IMG/VR virus record: IMGVR_UViG_3300042898_000689
Span: 1-38,184 of that record
Length of the DNA: 38,184 bases
From: a virus
Reading direction: 5' to 3' (one strand)
Positions 32,660-38,184 of this stretch are shown in pieces (positions within the stretch are counted from its first letter, which is position 1; the number at the start of each line of letters is the position of its first letter). The position numbers and the translations under genes are program-made. The notes beneath the pieces are model-generated. The model was not told where the DNA came from and ran no database searches. It saw only the letters and a program-made list of their open reading frames with translations.

Positions 32660-32905
32660 GTGATTAACGTTAGAGAACTATCAGCAGAGATGATGCGCCA
32701 GCAGGCCACGATCGACGGGCTCCGTGTTGTCCGTCAATGCTTGTGGGACAACGCCCCCAGCAGTATCGAAACGGGGACCGTCTTAAAGGCCATTAACGCT
32801 GCCATCCTGAAGGCCGACGGGAAACTAAGCAAGGCACATCGGGAACTACACGCTGTTGTGGCTGAACCCCGCAAAACCGTTATTAACGAAGAAGGAGAAA
32901 TCTGA
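32660..32905 (+). CDS. Small helical protein (GTG start), unknown function
   Basis: 81 aa from GTG 32660, supported by AACGAAAGGACCAGTAA; an open frame to 32411 is the shadow of the previous gene. Helical (VRELSAEMMRQQATIDGLRV; KAINAAILKADGKLSKAHRE), probably coiled coil. The stop overlaps the next start (TGATG). The 32572-32659 gap can fold into two small hairpins (GGACTCC/GGGGTCC and GATGCC/GGTATC) but does not match the hammerhead pattern. Confidence 0.68.
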   Translation: MINVRELSAEMMRQQATIDGLRVVRQCLWDNAPSSIETGTVLKAINAAILKADGKLSKAHRELHAVVAEPRKTVINEEGEI

Positions 32906-33225
32906 TGGAAAAGTTGGAAATGCTCGCTTACCTTATTGTCCGCTTCGGCTTAATGGCTTTGGTCGTTGCTGTCGGTGCTGCCATGCTTTACCCGCTGGTC
33001 AACCGTTGGAAGTGGCTTAAAGATCCTGAACCGACGTGGGAGGATTACTGCGACGAGACCGACTGCGACGACTGTCTCACCCGTCTGTTTGACTGCGACG
33101 GCTGCGGCAACACCTACGACATGAAAGGGTCCTGCGAATACCGAACCTATAACGAGGACGGCGATAAGCATGACTACCTGATCTGTCAGGGCTGCTATAA
33201 CGAGATCCTTGACTCTTGGGCATAA
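32905..33225 (+). CDS. Membrane-anchored zinc-ribbon-like protein
   Basis: 106 aa. An N-terminal membrane span (about 7-32: AYLIVRFGLMALVVAVGAAM) is followed by a cytoplasmic Cys/Asp-rich domain: YCDETDCDDCLTRLFDCDGC, then GSCEYRTYN and YLICQGCYNEIL. Eight or more cysteines in CxxC pairs suggest one or two zinc sites. It may act at the membrane on host defence or signalling; no family recognised. Followed within 2 nt by hammerhead A. Confidence 0.75.
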   Translation: MEKLEMLAYLIVRFGLMALVVAVGAAMLYPLVNRWKWLKDPEPTWEDYCDETDCDDCLTRLFDCDGCGNTYDMKGSCEYRTYNEDGDKHDYLICQGCYNEILDSWA

Positions 33226-33226
33226 C

Positions 33227-33287
33227 GTCGAAACCACCTTCGGGTGGTCCGTGTGAAATAGCCACCGCACGCTGATGAGACAGGCTA
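33227..33287 (+). ncRNA. Type II hammerhead ribozyme A
   Basis: Order of parts matches a hammerhead with stem II open. Stem II 5' GTC (33227-29); GAAA core (33230-33); stem III CCACC-TTCG-GGTGG closed by the A-U pair; cleavage-site TC with C17 at 33249; stem I CGTGTG/CGCACG (33250-55/33266-71); core CTGATGA (33272-78); stem II 3' GAC (33279-81). In addition TAGCC in loop I (33259-63) can pair with GGCTA after stem II (33283-87). All universally required core bases are present. Expected cut is after 33249, 58 nt before the next gene's ATG. Confidence 0.93.
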
Positions 33288-33307
33288 GAAATGAAAGGAC
33301 ATTAATA

Positions 33308-33544
33308 ATGATTATCGTCGAATTTACCGAGGCTGAAGCCTCAAGAATGCTTTACATCCTCAACCAACAAATTGCTTTCCTCCGCCCCGAAATAACCAAG
33401 GTTAAAGACCGCTTTGTGGAAGCGGAAATTCTCGGTGGAGAACCTCACCAGTATTTCGTTGACCGTCTGCCCGTATTGATGGACGAGATGGAAGACGCTC
33501 TTAATCTTCGGTCTGTAATCCACTCGGCCATTAATTTCAACTAG
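33308..33544 (+). CDS. Small helical protein between hammerheads A and B, paralogue of 34011 gene
   Basis: 78 aa from ATG 33308 (SD GAAAGGACATTAATA); an in-frame ATG at 33275 lies inside the hammerhead. MIIVEFTEAEASRMLYILNQ, then QIAFLRPEITKVKDRFVEAE. It lines up with the 34011 protein (VELKLTVAEAQTLSRILEFK ...), suggesting duplication. Predicted short beta strand plus helical hairpin. Function unknown. The stop codon's G is the first base of hammerhead B. Confidence 0.75.
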   Translation: MIIVEFTEAEASRMLYILNQQIAFLRPEITKVKDRFVEAEILGGEPHQYFVDRLPVLMDEMEDALNLRSVIHSAINFN

Positions 33545-33603
33545 TCGAAACCCCTTCGGGGGTCCATGCAAGGTGGCTCCTTGTGTGCTGAAGAGACAAG
33601 CCA
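33544..33603 (+). ncRNA. Type II hammerhead ribozyme B
   Basis: Stem II GTC (33544-46)/GAC (33595-97); GAAA (33547-50); stem III CCCC-TTCG-GGGG; cleavage C17 at 33564; stem I CATGCAAGG/CCTTGTGTG (33565-73/33579-87), nine pairs with two wobbles; core CTGAAGA (33588-94), the allowed CUGANGA variant. Loop I TGGCT (33574-78) pairs with AGCCA (33599-603): the same pseudoknot as in A and C but with compensatory base changes. Every stem differs in sequence from A and C yet still pairs. Confidence 0.93.
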
Positions 33604-33622
33604 TTAACGAAAGGGCAATACC

Positions 33623-33931
33623 ATGAACGAGTCCGCACTAATCCACATGATGACCGAAGAAATCCCAACCGATAACGAACGGCTCGCTGCCACAATAACG
33701 GCGAACCGTGCGCTGGCACAGTCAGGGCTGTACACGCTCAGCCATTACAACGGGAACCACGCCTGCTGGGACCTTAATCCTGACGCAGATATGCTGGCGA
33801 TCTTCCCGCCGCCTGTGCTGGCCATGATTGTCGAATTCGCTACCCATGTCGTCACGACAAGGTGCGAGGAGAACATCCTCGCCGTTAGCGGTAACAACGA
33901 GGAGATGGTCTTTCACGCTTCGATGGATTAA
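33623..33931 (+). CDS. Small protein between hammerheads B and C, unknown function
   Basis: 102 aa, SD AACGAAAGGGCAATACC. Contains IPTDNERLAATITANRALAQ, SHYNGNHACWDLNPDADMLA and FPPPVLAMIVEFATHVVTTR. Mixed alpha/beta, no motif recognised. The stop is 1 nt before hammerhead C. Confidence 0.72.
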   Translation: MNESALIHMMTEEIPTDNERLAATITANRALAQSGLYTLSHYNGNHACWDLNPDADMLAIFPPPVLAMIVEFATHVVTTRCEENILAVSGNNEEMVFHASMD

Positions 33932-33932
33932 T

Positions 33933-33992
33933 GTCGAAACCCCCGTTGGGGGTCCGCACGATCTAGCCTCCGTGCGCTGATGAGACAGGCTA
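33933..33992 (+). ncRNA. Type II hammerhead ribozyme C
   Basis: Stem II GTC (33933-35)/GAC (33984-86); GAAA (33936-39); stem III CCCCC-GTT-GGGGG; cleavage C17 at 33954; stem I CGCACG/CGTGCG (33955-60/33971-76), perfect; core CTGATGA (33977-83); pseudoknot TAGCC (33964-68)/GGCTA (33988-92). Expected cut 56 nt before the next ATG. Confidence 0.94.
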
Positions 33993-34010
33993 AACAGAAA
34001 GGCATTAATA

Positions 34011-34283
34011 ATGGAAACCTTTAACGTGGAATTGAAGTTGACTGTGGCTGAAGCCCAGACTCTTTCCAGAATCCTTGAATTTAAGGTCGGAGTGGAACAA
34101 GGTCTGGTGGACCAGTACACCAAGCGTTTGGCTGAGGCCGACGATGGCCACGGTAACCCTAAAGAGTTGCTGGGCAAACTCATTAACGAGGGCCGTGGTG
34201 AGCATAAGAAGATCAGTTATCTGCTGGGTGTCATTAACAGCGCCACCAAGGACGCACAGGAACGCACTAGCGAACCGTTCTGA
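34011..34283 (+). CDS. Small helical protein after hammerhead C, paralogue of 33308 gene
   Basis: 90 aa: METFNVELKLTVAEAQTLSR, ILEFKVGVEQGLVDQYTKRL, ... EHKKISYLLGVINSATKDAQ. Same length class and N-terminal layout as the 33308 protein (beta strand, then TxAEAxxLxxIL... helix). SD CAGAAAGGC. Function unknown. Confidence 0.75.
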   Translation: METFNVELKLTVAEAQTLSRILEFKVGVEQGLVDQYTKRLAEADDGHGNPKELLGKLINEGRGEHKKISYLLGVINSATKDAQERTSEPF

Positions 34284-34290
34284 AATGGCA

Positions 34291-34330
34291 GCGGTCCCCG
34301 ACAAGGAAAGGACAACCTGACGGGGACCGC
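34291..34330 (+). terminator. 10-bp inverted repeat after the hammerhead-gene cluster
   Basis: GCGGTCCCCG and CGGGGACCGC flank a 20-nt loop that itself contains an SD-like AAGGAAAGGAC. It probably ends or stabilises the transcript of the hammerhead cluster. The rest of 34284-34488 holds the promoter at 34423 and the leader of the next gene. Confidence 0.6.
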
Positions 34331-34422
34331 GCTCTGCTCCGCTTACACCAACCAGCACTTGCGGAGTACCCGTACCGTACAAGGGTAAACCCGTAGTGTC
34401 TTCGTCCAGCCCCGATCCCCCA

Positions 34423-34451
34423 TTGACAGTACCGCTGTACTAGATTACGAT
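34423..34451 (+). promoter_or_regulatory. Sigma-70-like promoter
   Basis: TTGACA (34423-28), 17-nt spacer, TACGAT (34446-51). It lies 38 nt before the ATG of 34489, which has a strong AGGAGG ribosome-binding site. Confidence 0.8.
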
Positions 34452-34488
34452 TGATTCCAACACCAACCAAGCCCTAGGAGGGCCAGCC

Positions 34489-34716
34489 ATGAAGAAAACA
34501 CCCAACCCCAACCTTGTCGAAGACGCACTAATGCTCTCGGCAGCACAAGAAGCAATGTGCGACGCTTTGGATCTCATCGAAGACGATGATCTCCGCCTTC
34601 AACTTGTCGATGCTTGTGCAGGTTATTGCGCAGCGTTCATTATCGGAGCGGCACACGCTCTCCAGCATGACGCTGAACAGAGCATCATCGAAGCCACCAC
34701 ACCATCAGTTAACTGA
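34489..34716 (+). CDS. Small protein, unknown function
   Basis: 75 aa with the strongest Shine-Dalgarno in the window (CTAGGAGGGCCAGCC). Helical and acidic (EDALMLSAAQEAMCDALDLI; VDACAGYCAAFIIGAAHALQ). Its own TTGACA promoter and the long hairpin after it mark it as a separately expressed, probably abundant early protein. No family recognised. Confidence 0.75.
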   Translation: MKKTPNPNLVEDALMLSAAQEAMCDALDLIEDDDLRLQLVDACAGYCAAFIIGAAHALQHDAEQSIIEATTPSVN

Positions 34717-34722
34717 TCGGTG

Positions 34723-34772
34723 GCATCAGGGAGAACAGGGGAGCCCCGCCTCTCTCCTGTTTCTCCTGATGC
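34723..34772 (+). terminator. Long hairpin after the 75-aa gene
   Basis: GCATCAGGGAGAACAGG pairs with CCTGTTTCTCCTGATGC over 17 positions with one mismatch and two wobbles. No U-tract, so the end may be processed rather than terminated. Confidence 0.65.
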
Positions 34773-34814
34773 TCCCGCATCTCAACACCAACCAATAACC
34801 AATAGGAGACTTTA

Positions 34815-35819
34815 ATGGACCCGAATCAAGGGCTGAACACAACCAGCCAAGGAACATCGTTTGCTTATAACGCAAACAACGGCCACCCGTACCACAAACT
34901 TGGAACACCAGTTAACGGTTACGGCACCATTGACGAAATGCTTAAAGCCTCTAATTCCGATTACGAGGTCGAACTTGGCGGCATCTGTGCTTTCGACCAA
35001 AACGGCGAGATGTACGACGTGGAAGATCACTTCGCAACCATGTGCAACACCAGCGACGGCATGAAGATCCTCGGCGTTGTCGGCAAGGGCTACGTTATTG
35101 AGCAGAACCGTGAGGCTGCCGAGTTCGCATACGACTGCGTGGGAGCCTCCCGTGGTGACGCTGTTATCGACACGATGGGCGTAATGAAGAACGGTGCAGA
35201 GTTCTTCACCTACCTGCGTCTTGAACCGCTGGTGCTGGACCCTCACGGCGTTAAAGACGAACTGGAAATGGGCTTGGCTGTCCGAACCTCACACAACGGT
35301 TCGGTATCGCTGTCCGCTTATCCGACCGCTATTCGTTTGGTTTGCCGCAATTCGGTCACCATGTCGTTTAACAAGGCCAAGAAGCACGGCCAACTTGTCA
35401 AGGTCCGCCACACCAAGAATAAGACCGACTATAAGGCTGACGCTGTGCGAGCGTTGGGCATGGCAGCGAAGGTCCGTGAAGACTTTATTGCCAACGCTGA
35501 GTTAATGATGAAGTCGCACGGCACGTTTAACGAGGTGCGTTATGCCGCCAACCAGTTGTGGCCGATCGAAAGCGATCCATCACCACGGGCAGCGACGATC
35601 CATGAGAACCGCATCGAAACGTTGCACCACCTTTGGCTGTCTGAAAAGAATTCAGGCGGCTTTGGAGAAACCCTTTGGTCGGCATGGCAGACCATCGGGG
35701 AGTACCTTGACCATCATCGTGGGCTCACTCCTGAGAAGCGTGCGTACGCTTCAATGACCCCAGAGTCTTCGATTAACGCCCAGAAGCGTCGGGCTGCGCA
35801 AATCCTTCTTGGTGTCTAG
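34815..35819 (+). CDS. DUF932 phage/plasmid-like protein
   Basis: 334 aa. It shows the DUF932/TIGR03299 opening (YNANNGHPYHKLGTPVNGYG, TIDEMLKASNSDYEV), LGVVGKGYVIEQNREAAEFA and FTYLRLEP, and the signature VRTSHNGSVSLSAYPTAIRL with VCRNSVTMSF. The fold is beta-rich and common on plasmids and phages; the biochemical role is unknown, though an association with DNA metabolism or anti-defence is often suspected. SD TAGGAGACTTTA. Confidence 0.88.
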   Translation: MDPNQGLNTTSQGTSFAYNANNGHPYHKLGTPVNGYGTIDEMLKASNSDYEVELGGICAFDQNGEMYDVEDHFATMCNTSDGMKILGVVGKGYVIEQNREAAEFAYDCVGASRGDAVIDTMGVMKNGAEFFTYLRLEPLVLDPHGVKDELEMGLAVRTSHNGSVSLSAYPTAIRLVCRNSVTMSFNKAKKHGQLVKVRHTKNKTDYKADAVRALGMAAKVREDFIANAELMMKSHGTFNEVRYAANQLWPIESDPSPRAATIHENRIETLHHLWLSEKNSGGFGETLWSAWQTIGEYLDHHRGLTPEKRAYASMTPESSINAQKRRAAQILLGV

Positions 35820-35850
35820 TTAATCGGGGGATTAACCCGACACCTTGAAT

Positions 35851-35897
35851 AACCACAGGCGGGGCAGGGCATCTCGGTCCCTGTCCCGTTTGTGGTT
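35851..35897 (+). terminator. 19-bp hairpin after the DUF932 gene
   Basis: AACCACAGGCGGGGCAGGG pairs with CCCTGTCCCGTTTGTGGTT over all 19 positions, three as G-U, around a 9-nt loop. The most stable hairpin in the early unit. No U-run follows. Confidence 0.7.
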
Positions 35898-35928
35898 AAC
35901 ACCATCAACCACAAGAGAGGAAACAATA

Positions 35929-36003
35929 ATGAACATTTGGACCGTAGGATTCCTAGTTGCAATGATTCTGTTCATCATTTGGGGCGAAAGAATCAGCAAG
36001 TGA
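35929..36003 (+). CDS. 24-aa single-span membrane peptide
   Basis: MNIWTVGFLVAMILFIIWGE then RISK, with the SD AGAGAGGAAACAATA and a GTGA overlap with the next gene. The hydrophobic core of 16-17 residues ends in a basic tail, as in single-pass peptides with a cytoplasmic C-terminus. Same length as the peptide at 6104, but the charge of the tail is opposite. Confidence 0.65.
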   Translation: MNIWTVGFLVAMILFIIWGERISK

Positions 36004-36215
36004 CAATCAATGTCGGTGACGAAGTTACCGTTAAAGGAATACAAGGCACGTTTATCGTGCGCAATATCCGTGACGAGCAGGACGGTCAGGTGATCGGAAT
36101 GTTTGGTGGCTCCAAGAATCCTTTGGGGCATCGGTCGTTCAGGTTCTTTACCGCTGACCGTGTTCGTCGTGTACCCGTTAAAAGAAACCGCAGGAAGGAC
36201 ATTAATGAAGACTGA
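36000..36215 (+). CDS. Small SH3/KOW-like basic protein
   Basis: 71 aa from GTG 36000 in a GTGA overlap; the longer frame from 35892 has no SD. Beta-rich (INVGDEVTVKGIQGTFIVRN, SFRFFTADRVRRVPVK), looks like a small SH3-type barrel with a basic tail. Possible nucleic-acid binding; function unknown. Confidence 0.7.
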   Translation: MTINVGDEVTVKGIQGTFIVRNIRDEQDGQVIGMFGGSKNPLGHRSFRFFTADRVRRVPVKRNRRKDINED

Positions 36216-36411
36216 AACATTTACCGTTAAATATGCGGTGATGGAGATCCGAGAGATCAAAGTCCCAGCAGCATCGCAGGAAGAAGCAGAGTCGTTAATC
36301 CAATGCCAGAAAGGTCTGTACTCAACAGGAAACCCGTTGCACGGCACAGACCGCTGGCTTAAATCATGGTTCTATGGAGTTCTGGAAAGGAAACGTTATG
36401 AAGACGATTGA
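36205..36411 (+). CDS. Small protein, unknown function
   Basis: 68 aa from ATG 36205 (SD AGGAAGGACATTA), overlapping both neighbours. ETFTVKYAVMEIREIKVPAA then SQEEAESLIQ resembles the 'VxYxVxE...vxAxSxEEAE' N-terminus of small DpnD/PcfM-like phage proteins. Function unknown. Confidence 0.68.
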   Translation: MKTETFTVKYAVMEIREIKVPAASQEEAESLIQCQKGLYSTGNPLHGTDRWLKSWFYGVLERKRYEDD

Positions 36412-36673
36412 GATTAAAGACCTTTGCACGCATTGTTGCGAAGACACAGGCTGGGGCAGCGGAAAATACGTTAACCGAATCCCTTGTGGAAGCGGTTGGG
36501 AAGTTGAAACCAGCGGTGGGAAATCTATTCGCATTTACGTTGACGGTTGGATGTGTGAAGAATGCCAGCAAATGCCGTGCGATAAATGCGATACCGAAAC
36601 AATCCACTACCAATTCTTTGATGGGGAAACCCTTTGCGAAGACTGTTTCCCTGAGGAGGAAGACAATGATTAA
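36398..36673 (+). CDS. Zinc-ribbon protein
   Basis: 91 aa from ATG 36398 (SD GGAAAGGAAACG). Four Cys pairs: LCTHCCEDTGWG, MCEECQQMPCDKCDTE and LCEDCFPEEED. That gives at least two treble-clef or ribbon-type zinc sites, like the DksA/zinc-ribbon class of small phage proteins. Probable nucleic-acid or protein adaptor. Confidence 0.75.
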   Translation: MKTIEIKDLCTHCCEDTGWGSGKYVNRIPCGSGWEVETSGGKSIRIYVDGWMCEECQQMPCDKCDTETIHYQFFDGETLCEDCFPEEEDND

Positions 36674-36917
36674 GAACATCGGAATGATTAACGCCCACCA
36701 CGCAGACACGGCTAACTGGTTAAACGGTTTCACCGACGACACCGATAAAGCCATTGCTATCGGCTGGTTAATCGAAAAGCAGCAAGAGGAAATCTCTCGG
36801 CTAAGCGAAACAAGACAGGATCTTGTTCGACGTATGCGAAACGAAGGACGCAGCATCAGACGAATCGCAGCGGACCTTGGCGTTAGTTCCACACGCATTG
36901 AACAACTCTCACGTTGA
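36666..36917 (+). CDS. Small HTH protein
   Basis: 83 aa from ATG 36666 (8-nt overlap with the zinc-ribbon gene). An N-terminal helical part (ANWLNGFTDDTDKAIAIGWL, then a coiled coil) is followed by a C-terminal HTH: RMRNEGRSIRRIAADLGVSS then TRIEQLS. Resembles resolvase-type or sigma region 4-type HTHs. Probably a transcription regulator; it ends just before the promoter at 36914. Confidence 0.75.
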   Translation: MIKNIGMINAHHADTANWLNGFTDDTDKAIAIGWLIEKQQEEISRLSETRQDLVRRMRNEGRSIRRIAADLGVSSTRIEQLSR

Positions 36918-36941
36918 CGCTTAGGGATTAGCCGATACAAT
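36914..36941 (+). promoter_or_regulatory. Sigma-70-like promoter before the HTH/nuclease/replication block
   Basis: TTGACG (36914-19), 16-nt spacer, TACAAT (36936-41). It overlaps the stop of the upstream gene. Transcripts would start near 36948, so an ATG at 36940 cannot be the start of the next gene. Confidence 0.75.
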
Positions 36942-36974
36942 GGAGAGCGAAGCGAACCCCACCAACAGGCTGGA

Positions 36975-37032
36975 GGCACCCCAACGGGGGGTGCCGACAG
37001 CACAAGCACAAGAGTCACCCACAAGCCTTGTG
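36975..37032 (+). promoter_or_regulatory. Leader hairpin and palindrome before 37054 gene
   Basis: GGCACCCC/GGGGTGCC (8 bp, 36975-36995) and the near-perfect palindrome CCACAAG-C-CTTGTGG (37018-37032). Placed in the 5' untranslated part between the promoter and the SD GAAAGGAC. Could be an operator for an HTH protein encoded nearby, or a transcript-control element. Confidence 0.45.
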
Positions 37033-37053
37033 GATGAAACGAAAGGACAAGAA

Positions 37054-37749
37054 ATGCAAGACGATCTTGATGACGTGATCCTGACAGGGGTCACGCTTGT
37101 CAGCGATAACCCAGCGGACTGGATTGTTCCAGTCACGATGGCTGAATACGAAAACGTCGGAGACTGGTGGCACGCTCTGACGTTCGGCAGCAACCAACTG
37201 AACTTCATGTCACCGCAGATCCGTCGGTCGTTAATCTGGCTGGCCGACACTTACGAGCAACTTCAATCGGAAGCGTTCCAAGGGCAATCGACCGTCCCGC
37301 ACCAAGCAAAAATCCGTTCAGTATTAAGGCAAATCTGCAAGTACGGTTTAACAACCGAGCAGGTTGCACGGCTGGTGCGGACAACGAAAGAGCAGGTTGT
37401 GGCTGAGTTGTATTGCAACCGACCGTTAACGGCTGAAGACATTGCGATGCGTTTAAACGCTGAACAGCAACTTCGACACGGGGCCACGGTTCCTGAGGTC
37501 GTAGCGTCCAGCGGGCTGAACCGTGACCAAGTAGAAACCTTGCTTTCCACTTTAAGCATCGAAGCGAAGCAGGCTCACACCCAATACACAGCCGAGGTGA
37601 AGCAGCGTGCGATAGACTTGCGCATCGAAGGCAAGGACAACCACGAGATCGCACAGATCATGTTGGAAGAAGGACACGTCATTAAGCCAGCGACCGTTTC
37701 TAAATGGTGGGGTCGTTACTGCGCCAACAACAAGAAAGCAGGACAATAA
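37054..37749 (+). CDS. DNA-binding protein with multiple HTH-like segments
   Basis: 231 aa from ATG 37054, chosen because the upstream frame from 36940 overlaps the promoter. Three HTH-like stretches: SVLRQICKYGLTTEQVARLV (about 90-115), PEVVASSGLNRDQVETLLST (about 160-182) and RIEGKDNHEIAQIMLEEGHV then IKPATVSKWWGRY (about 195-225). Looks like a regulator or origin-binding protein in front of the replication genes. TAATG coupling with the Fe-S nuclease. Confidence 0.75.
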   Translation: MQDDLDDVILTGVTLVSDNPADWIVPVTMAEYENVGDWWHALTFGSNQLNFMSPQIRRSLIWLADTYEQLQSEAFQGQSTVPHQAKIRSVLRQICKYGLTTEQVARLVRTTKEQVVAELYCNRPLTAEDIAMRLNAEQQLRHGATVPEVVASSGLNRDQVETLLSTLSIEAKQAHTQYTAEVKQRAIDLRIEGKDNHEIAQIMLEEGHVIKPATVSKWWGRYCANNKKAGQ

Positions 37750-38184
37750 TGCCAGGAATCGAAATTTCAGATAACGTTTACACGTTAAGCCAGTCTTGGA
37801 TTAACACGTTCATGAACTGCCCCGAACAAGCACGACTTGAAATGGGAGGTTTGCTTCCACGCAAGGAATCCGATGCGACAGCAATCGGAACAGCCATGCA
37901 CTCATCCATCGAATCCGTCCTACGGGACGGAACCAGCATGGAAGAAGCCGTTAAAGCAGGCCACGGAACGCTTGAACGTTTAATTGACCTACCTGAGTTC
38001 CAGTTCATTCAGGTTAAAACACCCGAAACAATGTTTAAAACATTCGACCGTGTGTTTCACACTTGGGGGAACGAAATCTACCCACAACTTCCGCAGGTCC
38101 AGTTTGTCGAACACCCCTTCGATGTGTCGTTATGCGAAACCCCAACAGCCACCATCAGGCTTAAAGGGTCCATCGACTTTGTAG
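37749..38184 (+). CDS. PD-(D/E)XK nuclease with Fe-S cysteines (N-terminal part; continues at base 1)
   Basis: 5' part of the 265-aa nuclease. The last 127 bases are the terminal overlap. The N-terminus YTLSQSWINTFMNCPEQARL is the 'SxSxxxxFxxCPxxxrL' opening of Cas4/RecB-type nucleases, with the first cluster Cys at residue 24 and GTAMHSSIE (about 47-55) as the usual His-containing motif I. Start in a TAATG overlap with the HTH gene. Confidence 0.9.
   Translation, partial: MPGIEISDNVYTLSQSWINTFMNCPEQARLEMGGLLPRKESDATAIGTAMHSSIESVLRDGTSMEEAVKAGHGTLERLIDLPEFQFIQVKTPETMFKTFDRVFHTWGNEIYPQLPQVQFVEHPFDVSLCETPTATIRLKGSIDFV
38058..38184. repeat. Terminal direct repeat (right copy)
   Basis: Exact second copy of bases 1-127. 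Removing one copy gives a 38,057 bp circle and restores an uninterrupted 265-codon nuclease gene (37749-38057 joined to 1-489). Confidence 0.95.

Noticed and set aside
33275-33307. Longer start for the 33308 gene
   Set aside because: It would translate the conserved core of hammerhead A; the SD fits ATG 33308.
36940-37053. Upstream start (ATG 36940) for the 231-aa HTH protein
   Set aside because: The ATG lies inside the TACAAT -10 box of a good promoter; the SD GAAAGGAC points to 37054.
1-38184. CRISPR array, tRNA genes, integrase, insertion sequence
   Set aside because: I saw no spaced direct-repeat array, no cloverleaf with conserved TTCRA arm, and no recombinase or transposase motifs.

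Overview
The window is a complete, circularly permuted genome of a short-tailed (podovirus-like) phage. Bases 1-127 are repeated exactly at 38058-38184, so the unit length is 38,057 bp and one gene (an Fe-S PD-(D/E)XK nuclease) is split by the cut. The host is probably an actinobacterium. The phage carries a Thr-rich Rpf-like transglycosylase, an endolysin with an actinophage-style amidase plus peptidoglycan-binding layout, and a DUF2746-like membrane protein next to the endolysin. The class (for example Acidimicrobiia) is only a guess from the TTTT-rich linker. I see no integrase, tRNA or clear lysogeny repressor, so a lytic life style is likely but not proven.

Layout: two divergent transcription units leave a regulatory region at about 29.4-30.1 kb. 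The plus-strand (early/middle) unit runs 30105->38057/1->6694. It starts with an AAA+ ATPase and a DUF7192-like protein. A run of small accessory genes follows, three of whose gaps hold a type II hammerhead ribozyme (33227, 33544, 33933). Then come a DUF932 protein, zinc-ribbon and HTH proteins, and a replication/recombination block: Fe-S nuclease, RecA-fold DnaB-like helicase, archaeo-eukaryotic-type primase, RusA resolvase, second PD-(D/E)XK-like nuclease, sigma region 4-like protein and MazG-like protein. The unit ends with small proteins and the Rpf-like muralytic protein.

The minus-strand (late) unit runs 29371->6636. Its order is small terminase, small basic proteins, large terminase, portal, scaffold, major capsid (followed by a strong hairpin), head-tail adaptor, beta-propeller-like tail/stopper protein, fibres with collagen-like repeats, three internal/ejection proteins (one of 2088 aa), holin-like proteins and amidase. 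The two units converge and overlap tail to tail at 6636-6694.

Main points for a second look: (1) three tandem hammerhead ribozymes with a covarying pseudoknot, placed between small genes, two of which look like paralogues; (2) a repeated phage motif, GGGACA(G/C)TTTT followed by an AT-rich tract, at the starts of late gene clusters and once on the plus strand before a short terminated transcript; (3) the AAA+/DUF7192 pair heading the early operon; (4) two 24-codon-class single-span membrane peptides missed by normal ORF cut-offs.
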